Shown here piece after piece: positions 11,002 through 21,090 of a stretch of 64,000 nt of DNA. The first letter of the stretch is position 1. Each line of letters begins with the position of its first letter. Made by a program: the position numbers and the translations under genes. Under the pieces are notes generated by a model. That model saw nothing but the letters and a program-made list of their open reading frames with translations, was not told the DNA's origin and did not search any database. Source of the DNA: Pogostemon cablin (Eukaryota > Streptophyta > Magnoliopsida > Lamiales > Lamiaceae); contig CM042985.1 of NCBI GenBank assembly GCA_023678885.1, positions 31,630,465 through 31,694,464 of the forward strand. Reading direction: 5' to 3'.

Positions 11002-12311
11002 TAACTCCTAAAACTTATACTTGTAATATTACGGAACCTGCACTAGCTAGACAACATAACAAAATGTGAATTTTTAGGTTTTTTTTAATACAAAAATGTA
11101 TCCAACAATAGATTCATAATCTAAATCCAATGTATCATGCTATAAAAATTACAGTTGGAGCTAAATTTGCTAAAAGACTCTGCTTCTAGTTATTCAACTT
11201 TGGCAAGATACCCCATTTCCATTGACAATTAATTACGGTCAACCTAGAGAGTTCCAATTAAGAGCAATTTACCATAATGAAAGATTTAGTATCTGAAATG
11301 AAGGTAATGTCCACGTAGCTGAACGGCTATGCTTATAATTATTTAGTTTTGGCAAGAGATCCTATTTCCATTGATAATTAATTAGCGGTCAACCTAGAGA
11401 GTTCCAACTCATAACAGTTTACCATAATAAAAAGATTTAGTATGAAATTAAGGGAATTTCCATGTGCAGAATCAGATTCCTATTTTCTTGATTTATCAGC
11501 AATTGGAAAAACCGTGTAGTCTTTTTCGAAAGAGTCACACGAGGCTGTGAATTAAACAATCTTATCATCAAGCAAACACAACAACATAAAATCAGATTCC
11601 AAATATAGGAAAGATGCATAAATCCAAATGTAACCTAAATGAATTTGAAATCACCATTAATAGAAAACCCATATATACACTAAATTATTTTTTTCTTTTC
11701 ATCTTTATTGAGAGGTCGGTAGGAAAAGATAATCAATCAAAAATAGACAAAATACAAAGAATCTAACAAGTATTGATAAAGATTATAAGTACCAAAATAG
11801 GTAGACTAGCAACCCACACCAATACCTCTGTAAAAAGAAAAACCCTAAACACAATCATCTCTTACCCACCGAATAAAATCCAAACCAATCAAAGAAACGA
11901 CATCTATTATCTTGAAATTCAACGAATTTACAACAACGTAAACCCCCTTCAATCCCTCTTTTCACAGCTCTGAGGCCGCAATAGAATTGGGGTAAAAACC
12001 CTATTGCATATATTGTTTCCTTATCTTCACGTTTTCACAGGCAAAAGTGATTTGGTGGGTAGGTGAGAGGTGAAGACATTAATATGTAAATCTCTATTTT
12101 TTAAAAATAAAATAAAATAAAGGATATAAATGTAATTTCATTGTACATAATAATACTTTTACCCCTACCAAACATCTCAAATTTTACTTATCTCATTTCT
12201 TATACAACTTATCAAACAATATCCATTATTCATATTATAAATTCTTATATTAATTTATATCTCATTTTTTATATATAATTCATTATCTTATCTCACCTAT
12301 CAAACTAACTA
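11002..12311. other. Harbinger right terminal region
   Basis: Non-coding, AT-rich DNA upstream of the minus-strand Myb-like gene, presumably its promoter and leader. An imperfect internal duplication is visible: the stretch near 11205-11275 (GATACCCCATTTCCATTGA, CAACCTAGAGAGTTCCAA) recurs near 11355-11420. Sub-terminal TTTGGTAG/TTTGATAG-type motifs lie at 12160-12311. Confidence 0.5.
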
Positions 12312-12588
12312 TAAATGTACACATATTAACCACATCAAATTCTGCATACATAATTCATTGAAACCTGTGAAATTTAGGGTAATTAGATGTCTAGATATTT
12401 ATTCATGTAATAATAATTGTAAAAATATAGTAGTATTATAAAATTTACCTATTTTTCAAATTTTATTATTCAATCCCAATAATTTTATTTATGTTACTCC
12501 TATTATACTTTATTCATTATTTCAAATAATTTCAACATTTTTTTATTTTCGTAATTTAAATTAAATTTAAGAATAAAGTCGGCAGGAC

Positions 12589-12696
12589 TATATATATCTA
12601 TCCATCGCTCAAACCTTCCCCTCATCTCTCTAAAACCCTTCACCAAAACCTCTTTAGAGAGAGAGACCTTATCTTCACACTCACAACACGCCGTAA
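12589..12696 (+). promoter_or_regulatory. Core promoter and original 5' leader of the CP29-type gene
   Basis: A TATATATA box at 12589-12596 is followed by a CT-rich stretch (12612-12690) that looks like a plant 5' UTR with transcription starting near 12620. Removing the MITE at 12697-13395 and one TAA copy would place this leader directly before AACAATGGC, a typical plant start context. Confidence 0.6.
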
Positions 12697-13395
12697 GGTC
12701 ATCTCCAGCAGTTTGTACCATTTTGCTGCACATTCTACACAAAAATGGTGTGAAAATAGTAATTCATCTCCAGCAGTTTGCACTATTTTTTCCACTAAAA
12801 AATAAAATATTCATTTAATCATTATTTAATTTTTTTCCAACATAATTAAAATTATTATACATTTAATTTTGATATATTTATCTTTAATTTAAACAAAATA
12901 AATCCATCTTAAATATTTACTCCAAAAATGTGCTGGATTTGCTACAATCGCAAATCGACTTTGGAGAGTAATTTTAATTATGTATTGAGTGATGTAATTT
13001 TATTTTTAAGTTTAAATCTCATATTTATTTTAATTGCTTTTTTAAATATATATTTGATATATTAATAGTATATATCAATATAACACTATTAATAATATTT
13101 TGACAATAAAATAATGCAGTAAAAATAAAACAGAAATGCCAGAAAATATCAATTGGTGTGAAGTACTATTAACAATAAAATATTAATTAAGTAAAAATAA
13201 AAAAAATGTTTTAATGTTGTAAACTAAAATAGAAAATTAAAAAAAAGAAGAAAAGTCAAGGATGGCAACCCAACCGCAATTTGGTGCGAAGTAGATACAA
13301 CACAAAAATGCGGAGAAAATGCAGTTACTGCTGGAATTGATTTTTCACGCCATATCACCTTTTTACCGCATTTTGCGGTGCTGCTGGAGATGTCC
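12697..13395. mobile_element. Harbinger-like MITE in the 5' leader of the CP29-type gene
   Basis: A 699-bp AT-rich element. The left end GGTCATCTCCAGCAG and the right end read in reverse, GGACATCTCCAGCAG, differ at one base. TAA flanks both sides (12694-12696, 13396-13398). A second copy of the terminal motif, TCATCTCCAGCAGTTTG, occurs at 12764-12780, 65 bp inside the left end. The element ends 5 bp before the ATG at 13401. Confidence 0.88.
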
Positions 13396-13400
13396 TAACA

Positions 13401-15034
13401 ATGGCTGCTTCGACCCATTTCTTATCCTTAACCCCCAAAACCTTCTCCCTCTACCACCACACCTCCGCCGCCGGAGCATCTCTTTCTACGCTCTTCACTC
13501 CCTCCTCTTTCAAGCCTCTACCCAAACTCGCCCTTGCGCTCTCTTCCGCCAACAGTAGCGCACACCCCATTTCCAAATTCATCAGGAACGTCGCGATTTC
13601 ATCTGCCGTGGGTGAAGAAAACTCCTTCAATTTTCCTGAAGAGCCCAATTTCTCGCCCGACTTGAAAGTTTTTGTGGGTAATTTGCCGTTTACTGTTGAC
13701 AGTGCGGCGCTTTCTGGCTTGTTTCAACGAGCTGGGAATGTTGAGGTGGTTGAGGTAAACTTATCTTAAAACCTCACCTGCTTATTCTTTATCCTCTTCG
13801 ATCCTGTTTGTTGAGTATGTATTTATTCAAGCTACTAGCAGAATTTTGGGATTGGGCGTCCCTTGGTGTTGTTTCAGTTGCCCTTTCTTTCTTGCACTTG
13901 AGCTTTAAATTTTTTTTCCTAGCTTATATATTGTTTATTTTTTGATTTTACTTGAGTATATTACTATATCTTGTTACTGTTTATTTGAGCTTTGACTGTA
14001 TTTTCTATTTGCTGTATCTGTTTACTGAATCTTGAATTATACTCTTGTTTTTCGTGTGTATGCGTTTTTGGTTAAATTTGGTTCAGGGGTGGGGTAGCAT
14101 TCAGGCAGAAAATATGGCTACAACATTTTAAATTTAGTCGACTGAGAGATGGAACTATGCAGGTTATCTATGACAAGACTTCAGGAAGAAGTAGGGGTTT
14201 TGGTTTCGTGACTATGTCTACGGTAGACGAAGCTGAGGCTGCTGCTCAACAGTTCAATGGATATGTAAGCTTTCATCCCTAAAATATAACTATCAGTTTG
14301 GATGCCTTGTCTGTTATCGTTTCTTCCACTTGTCCATCAATATTTTCTTGGCCATCACAATTGATTTTATGATAATGTGCAGGAACTTGAGGGCAGAGTT
14401 TTGCGTGTAAATCATGGACCACCACCACCTAGGAGTGAAAGTTCTTCATTCCGAGGAGCCAGGGGACAAAATCGACCAAGCTCAAGTAACACAAACAAAC
14501 TTCACGTGGGTAACCTTGGATGGGATGTGGACAATCTTGCTCTTGAGACCATGTTTAGTGAGCATGGAAATGTAAAGGAAGCCAGGGTTATTTATGACAG
14601 AGAAAGTGGTAGATCCAGGGGATTCGGATTTGTAACTTATAGTTCACCTGAAGAGGTCAACAGTGCTATTGAAAGCTTGGATGGTGCTGTAAGTATCCTA
14701 CTAAGAAGATGTTTCTGATGGATGTATACCTTCACGTGTTCATGGTTAGGGTGTCTATGTGCTTTGCTTTGTGTGTGTCTCTAACAATCATTAACACAGT
14801 TATCTGTGCTTTTCTGCCCCTCGTATAATTTCTTCAAGGTTTTGTGTATCTCCTTTTATATCCTTTCTTTTGCTGAATATTGATGCACTCACATATATAT
14901 GTACTTGCTTTACCCTCTATTTTCTTTCTCTTTCTATAATTATTTTGCTTATTAATTTGATTGTCTTGAATCTCTTGATCCAGGACCTTGATGGAAGACG
15001 TATTCGAGTTAGCCCAGCTGCAGACCGTCTTTAA
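13401..15034 (+). CDS. Chloroplast ribonucleoprotein, CP29 type, two RRM domains
   Basis: Exons are 13401-13754, 14163-14264, 14383-14688 and 14984-15034. All introns are GT..AG and the joined frame is 270 codons plus TAA. Residues 1 to about 70 are Ser/Ala-rich and basic and read as a chloroplast transit peptide. RRM1 has KVFVGNLPF (RNP2) and RGFGFVTM (RNP1). After a short Pro/Ser/Gly linker RRM2 has KLHVGNLGW and RGFGFVTY. Proteins of this family bind many chloroplast mRNAs and affect their stability and editing. The exon borders fall inside the RRMs as I recall for Arabidopsis At2g37220, which the protein resembles most. The linker is shorter than the Gly-rich one of CP29, and the C-terminus stops soon after RRM2 (ADRL). 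The start at 13401 has context AACAATGGC. See the MITE directly upstream. Confidence 0.92.
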
Positions 15035-15900
15035 ATGGCTGATATTAAGTGTATGTTAGCCAGCTGAAATCCCACATCTCTTTGGTTATTAAATGTGCAA
15101 TTTCCTTCATAAATTTAAGATTTGACTAGAAAATGTTATGCTAATTTTTATCACGTCCACGATCTAGCAAATTGGCATTCCTACCAAAAAAATCACTGTT
15201 TAACCACCCGAAATGATTTCTGCTTCTCATCATGCTTTTTCTTTTTTTTTTTTATTTGGTATATCTCAATTGAAGTCAAAAATTTTACTCTGTTTCTTGT
15301 TTCTGCATCAGATATCAAGAGCAGCTCATCTGAAGCTTGTTATGGACCAGAGGAAATGGTCGCGTAGGCCCTCTTTGCAACGATGGGTTTTACTGAAGTT
15401 GCATGTTTAGCCTATAAGCATTGTAAATGCATGTTTTGTGCAAACTTGGTTTCTGTAATCCATTAGATCAATCTTTTTCTTGCACTATAATGCTTTCTGA
15501 TATCTATTTAGCGGGCGTGTCTGTTAAAAGTTGGTTTCTATAATCCACAAGACCAAATCTTTTTCTTGCAATATAATGCATTCTGATATCTGGTATCTGG
15601 TTCAGCAGGGTGTGTAAATTTACTCATCCCAAGAAAGAAAACTCGGTTAATCTCGAGTTTTCTCTGTTGAGTGGGCTAAACTATATCCTGTTCGTTCATC
15701 CATTCATCATCTTCTATACCATTGGCATGGCAAGTCTAAGTATTCATTCCAGTTTTGGTTTTCTGTGAGAAATGATTATTTATTAGATTGCCATGTTGAA
15801 TGACTGAAGGCTAAATGTTAATTTGATGTGGGAGAGTTTTGCATGACTAGTTCTCTCCATTTCAAGATTACTTGAATACCTGGTTGTTCGCGAGTAATAT
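15035..15900 (+). other. 3' flank of the CP29-type gene, possible 3' UTR intron
   Basis: A GTATGT donor at about 15050 and a polypyrimidine tract plus CATCAG near 15300-15312 could mark an intron in the 3' UTR. A repeated phrase (TTGGTTTCTRTAATCCA, then TTTTTCTTGCA, at 15447-15490 and 15532-15570) shows a small local duplication. No open frame is credible. Confidence 0.4.
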
Positions 15901-15992
15901 CCAGGTCCGGTTTCGTCCCAACAGGGTGTGGGTTTTGGAGCGGTCTAACCCGGACTCACCCCGTCGGGGTGGAATCCATAGACGGGATGAAC

Positions 15993-16124
15993 AATTTGTG
16001 AAAGAGTGAAGAATGTATAAGTGGTCAAAAAATCCACTTCAATTCGTCGTGATTTCATCTATAAATTTTGTGAAAGATTTATGAGTGGTCAAACAATCCA
16101 CTTCAATTAGTCGTGATTCCATCT
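15993..16124. repeat. Two-copy direct repeat of about 65 bp
   Basis: The blocks 15993-16060 and 16064-16124 share AAGTGGTCAAA/GAGTGGTCAAA, AATCCACTTCAATT and CGTGATTYCATCT. A GC-rich stretch just upstream (15900-15985) contains CCCGGACTCACCCCGTCGGGG. Confidence 0.75.
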
Positions 16125-16220
16125 TGTGTGTATGATAAGACTGCTCTTTTAAACAAACACATTCTTGCCCATTGTCTCTATTAATAATTTTAATCGTGCA
16201 GTCATAATTTTGAGATTTAC

Positions 16221-16519
16221 TTGGCTGACCATGGGCTCCGGGTGATCCCTTCACATGGGGGTGTGCAGTGCGCACCCCTAATGTGAGAAGGTCATACTCA
16301 TGGCTGATCCGTGGTCAGCCCTTCACATACTGCACACCCCTAATGTGAGAAGGTCATACTCATGGCTGATCCGTGGTCAGCCCTTCACATACTGCACACC
16401 CCTAATGTGAGAAGGTCATACTCATGGCTGATCCGTGGTCAGCCCTTCACATGGGGGTGTGCAATGCGCACCCCCAATGTAAGAAGGTCATACTCATGGT
16501 TGCTGATCCGTGGTCAGTC
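16221..16519. repeat. 62-bp tandem array with two hairpins per unit
   Basis: The phrase CCCCTAATGTGAGAAGGTC starts at 16275, 16337 and 16399, exactly 62 bp apart. A diverged copy at about 16472 has an 11-bp expansion. Each unit contains GGCTGATCCGTGGTCAGCC, a perfect 6-bp stem with a 7-base loop. The outer copies carry CACATGGGGGTGTGC facing GCGCACCCCTAATGTG, a second stem. Confidence 0.85.
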
Positions 16520-16904
16520 AATAATCGCCCCATAATTTTATATAATTTTCAATTCAAGTCATAAGATAAGAATGTTGAAGAGAATATAATCAGCCAATCG
16601 AATGTATCAGCTGACAAAAAACAGTACAAAATCTCTGTTTTCAAATTAAGCAGCATAAGAAAGCCTCACTGTTTAACTTCTATATGCCCAGTTTTGTTTT
16701 ATTACAAGATACCCTTTTAGGTATATTACAACTTCCAAGAGAGATGCCATATTATGTTAAGAGATTCCAAACTGTCACAAGTTTGCTAAGGTTATATCAG
16801 GATGATCAGCCAGTCTTAAATAAAGGCATGCAAGTCCACTTTGTAGCATACACTCAAGGGTGAAAGAATCATTTGATGTTTTTGCAAATTTTATCGCATC
16901 AAGC

Positions 16905-19586
16905 ATGGGCAACTCGAGTTTTGCAAGGCCTAAAACTGTAAGGTATTCCAGTGTGTGTATTGATGTCTGCTTTTGTGCATTAAACAGTTGTTATGACCTG
17001 TTTCCATTGATTCATATTCCATCCCCCTTAAACTGCTTGTATCAGATTCCAAGACGACGTAGAAACACCGAAGATATCTTCAGAAAGATGCAGCGGTTAT
17101 ATGAAATCAAGTAACAAGAAGAAAGAACACCACACACCTCCCCTGAAGAACACTGAGAACCATCCCTACACTCCCTTTCGAGACAAGAAACTTTCAAGAG
17201 TGTTCTCTGAGGATTATGAGATAGTCGAAAAGAAGATATTGGATCCACGAGGGCCTGTTGTAAGCAGATGGAATAAAAATTTCCTAATTTCATGCCTCAT
17301 TTCCCTGTTCGTCGACCCCCTCTTCTTTTACTTGCCCCGAGTAAAAGAAGAAGCATGCATGCGTGCAAGTGTCCGCCTTGAGATAGTTCTGACAATCATT
17401 CGTACGATTCTAGATGCATTCTACATGATTCAGATTCTTGTCCAGTTTAGAACAGCTTATGTTGCTCCTTCTTCTCGTATTTTTGGGCGGGGGGAGCTGG
17501 TTATCGACTCCTCAAAGATCGCTGCAAAATATCTTCGCAAGCAATTTTGGCTTGATCTGTTGTCAGCTCTACCCCTTCCACAGGTATTCCTCAAACTCAC
17601 AATGCATTCTTGTATCAACTGATATACTATGATAATGATGATGATGATCTGATGATGCTTTGTATGTCTTAGCTGCTGATATGGGCTGTCATACCGTGTA
17701 TGAGAGGTTCTAACGTGATCAGCGCAAAACATGGCCTTCGATTCACCATCATATTCCAGTTTCTTTTGAGGCTATATCTCATATTTCCACTTTCGTCGAA
17801 AATTATTACGACTGCTGGGGTGGTGGTTGAAGCTGCATGGGCTGGTGCAGCTTTTAATCTCATGCTCTTCATGTTAGCAAGTCATGTAAATTTCTCACAT
17901 TTTGATCTCTTCATCGTTAAGAAAAGTTTGTCTAATAGCTCAAGTTGTTAGAGACGAGTGCCATTCTAACACATTCTACGCAGGTCATTGGTTCTTGCTG
18001 GTACCTTCTGTCAGTTGAGAGGCAAGAAGAGTGTTGGAAACACGTCTGCGATCTTCAGAAACCTATGTGCCAATACTACTATTTTGACTGTAGGACGATG
18101 AACGAACCCAGTAGGAGATCTTGGTTTGAGTCCAGCAATGTAACCACACTGTGTGGACCTCGTAGCAAATTCTATAATTTTGGAATCTATGAAGACATAC
18201 CGACTCACGGTGTTGCAAAATCGAGCTTCATCAACAGATACTTCTACTGTCTCTGGTGGGGGCTGCGAAACCTGAGGTGAGTACGAGACGAATCTCAATT
18301 GAACTGACAGCAGCAGGGGTTTCGATTCTTACAAACAGTTATACAATGAACTCTGATTAATCTGTTTCTTCGATAATCTTTCTTGTGCAGCTCTTGTGGA
18401 CAGAATCTCTTGACAACTACCTACATTGGAGAAATTAATTTTGCCTTGACTATTGCCATTCTGGGATTGGTGCTCTTCGCTCTGCTCATAGGGAACATGC
18501 AAGTGAGTTACATTCATATTATAACCACAAAGTATTCTTAGTAATAGACACAGATCCCATGATTCTTTGCTGCCACTACACAGACATTCTTGCAATCTTC
18601 GACTTCACGGCTAGAAGAGTGGAGGCTAAGAAGGATTGACACCGAGCAATGGATGCACCATCGCCAACTCCCTCATGAAATGAAGGAAAGAGTCCGCAGA
18701 TACGACGTGTACAGATGGGTTACAACAAGAGGAGTAGATGAGGAAGCTATTCTGAGGGGCCTGCCTTTGGATCTCCGACGTGACATCAAGCACCACATTT
18801 GTCTTGATCTTGTTCGACGAGTGAGTTTTTTGTAATCAAACATCTGATTATTATGCTCTGTGCATTCTTGAATGATGTACTGATCATAAACAGGTATCAT
18901 TGTTCGATGAGATGGATGAATGTACCTTAGATGCAATATGCGAAAGATTGAAGCCTGTTTTATGCACACCCCACACTTGCCTTATCCGGGAGGGTGACCC
19001 TGTGATCGAAATGCTCTTCATCCTACGCGGCCATCTAGAGTCCTACACTACGAACGGAGGCAGAACAGGGTTCCTTAACTTGTCTCAGCTAGGATCAGGG
19101 GACTTCTGTGGCGAAGAACTGCTCACATGGGCGCTATACCCTCGCCCGAGTATCCTCCTCCCTTCCTCCACAAGAACTGTCACGGCCATCACTGAGGTCG
19201 AAGCATTCGCCCTAAGTGCGGAGGACGTGAAGTTCGTTGCATCACAGTTTCGGAAGCTCCACAGCAATCAACTGAAGCACAAGTTCAGGTTCCATTCCCA
19301 TCAATGGAGGACATGGGCTGCATGCTGTGTACAAGCTGCATGGTTTAGATACAAAAGAAGAAAGGAAGCATTAGCATTGAAGGCTCGAGAGAATGTACTC
19401 GTTGCTCGACCCGAATCGGCTATGGATCGATGTGGCTCGTTGCCATCAAGAGCACCCAAGCTAGCCATGTCTACTCTACATTTAGCTTTCAGTACTGGAA
19501 GAGCAGGGAGTCTATCACGAATGGACCTACTGAATGCATTACAGAAACCCGTGGAACCTGATTTTTCAACTGATGATTGTGAATGA
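16905..19586 (+). CDS. Cyclic-nucleotide-gated cation channel, CNGC15-like
   Basis: Exons are 16905-16942, 17046-17583, 17673-17885, 17984-18276, 18391-18502, 18584-18820 and 18894-19586. All borders are GT..AG and the product is about 707 residues. I place the start at 16905 because the 38-nt first exon joins to give the VRFQDD motif typical of CNGC14/15/17-type N-termini; starting at 17101 would lose 31 residues. Six membrane segments lie between about residues 80 and 400. The pore has GLRNLSSCGQNL with the plant filter GQN at about 364-366. The cyclic-nucleotide-binding domain covers about 475-600 with GDFCGEELLTWAL. An IQ-like calmodulin motif VQAAWFRYKRRK is at about 623-634. Such channels pass calcium; Arabidopsis/Medicago CNGC15 acts at the nuclear envelope in nitrate and symbiotic calcium signals. 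That role here is inferred from similarity. Confidence 0.93.
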
Positions 19587-20962
19587 AACATGCGATTTCT
19601 GTAAACATTCTTAAGTTTTTCATAATAAAAAAACTAGGAACAACAGGTTTAGTTACAATCACTGATCCAGAGGTGATGACATATTGCAGCTAGCTTAGGC
19701 AAATTAACAAACACCTGACGTGCATTGGAGATGATCCATGTTAAAACTAAAAAGATGGCCGAATATCAACATGAGTTAGTCAATCTCTAAGAAAAAGACC
19801 TACTGTTCTGTACGAAAATGTTCGAAGGAGCCATGGAATACCAGAGAGAATGGTTACCTTAATCTTATGACCCGTTGATGGAGCAAACAAGAAGAACAAC
19901 AGAGTTTGCGTCGTATGAGATGATGTTCATGCAAGAAGGATAATCAATCAAATGCTTACACGAGAAGCGATTTCTTGGAGTGCAACGATCACGTGTTTAG
20001 GGTTCAAAACTACAAGAATGAATATACGCGAGAGACATGTTCGACAGAATGCCTGAGTCCTTCCTTGTTGGATCATCGCCATATTGTTTAAGGAAGCTTC
20101 TGGAGGCCCAAATATCTAAAATCGGCACAGATAGAAAGGCCCAAACTCTTAGAGCCCAAATATGTTTGGAATATTAAGATGTTACAGATTCCAAATATAA
20201 CGTGCAACTATGTTACATGTGTCAGATGTATAAATTTAAATTAAAGTGTCATTTTACGTTATTAAATAAATGTGTTATTTCTTTTTTAAAGATGCTAAAG
20301 GTGTTAAACAAATAAGAAAAATACAAAAGAGTCTTTATAAAATATAGAAGGTAATTAAAAATTAGTGGCATATTCAAAATATTTTCATCAAAACAATCTA
20401 TAACTAGTACACCTTCATCTATAAACGAGTTAATGCTATTTTATTTGTTTTCATCTTTAATAGAATATGGAGATTAAAAAAAGTTTAGCTTTTGTGGCAT
20501 TATGATATTTTTTAGAATAAATAAATAATGAAGTGTCATCACGTGTATTAAGCAGAAGTAATTTTTATTTTTTTAATAAAGTATGAAAGAGGGTAATTGT
20601 TATGGATTTTTTTTTCACTGAAAACTTTATAGAAACATACCAAATGGAAAAAGTAAAATATTTTAAAATTTAGGGAGTAGTATTTTTTTTAGATTTAGAG
20701 TTCTTTGAATAACTTTTGGGGGGGGGGGGTGTAATTTGATAATTAATAATATAAAAGTATATTATGTGAGTTTAAATAAAATGACAATTTTAAAATTAAA
20801 GTGTATTATATAGTTATTGATCAATTGAGTGTGCTTTTTTTTATATGAAAAAATGAAAGATAGTTTTGAGACAAACGAATAAAAAAATTATAAATTTATT
20901 TGTAAGAGAGATAATATTGATATAATTATTTTTAAATTTATAATTAAAAATATTTTACGTGA
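19587..20962. other. Intergenic DNA after the channel gene
   Basis: The first part is 3' UTR, with AATAA-type signals near 19623. The rest is AT-rich with a G run at 20719-20729. No gene or bounded element is recognised. Confidence 0.45.

Positions 20963-21090
<128 letters not shown>

Larger units (their letters stand above)
4139..12311. mobile_element. PIF/Harbinger DNA transposon, about 8.2 kb
   Basis: The element contains a HARBI1-type transposase gene (+), a Myb/SANT-like gene on the plus strand and a second Myb/SANT-like gene on the minus strand. The proposed left end CGGTTCGTTTGGTAG and the right end read in reverse, TAGTTAGTTTGATAG, match at 11 of 15 bases. Both flank a TAA (4136-4138 and 12312-12314). 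Motifs of the type GTTTGRTAG recur just inside both ends (4199, 12165, 12210), which supports the borders. The coding content alone secures the family; the exact borders are an inference. One copy has been invaded by a later hAT-like piece (8785) and carries stops or shifts, so it may no longer be autonomous. Confidence 0.72.

Noticed and set aside
13319..13558. 79-codon frame overlapping the start of the CP29-type gene
   Set aside because: It is not a gene in its own right; I treat it as an upstream frame created by the MITE.
16221..16519. Regular repeats resembling a CRISPR array
   Set aside because: The repeats are contiguous without unique spacers and lie in plant nuclear DNA.
17457..19591. 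Minus-strand frames opposite the channel exons
   Set aside because: They are antisense shadows of a clearly coding gene.
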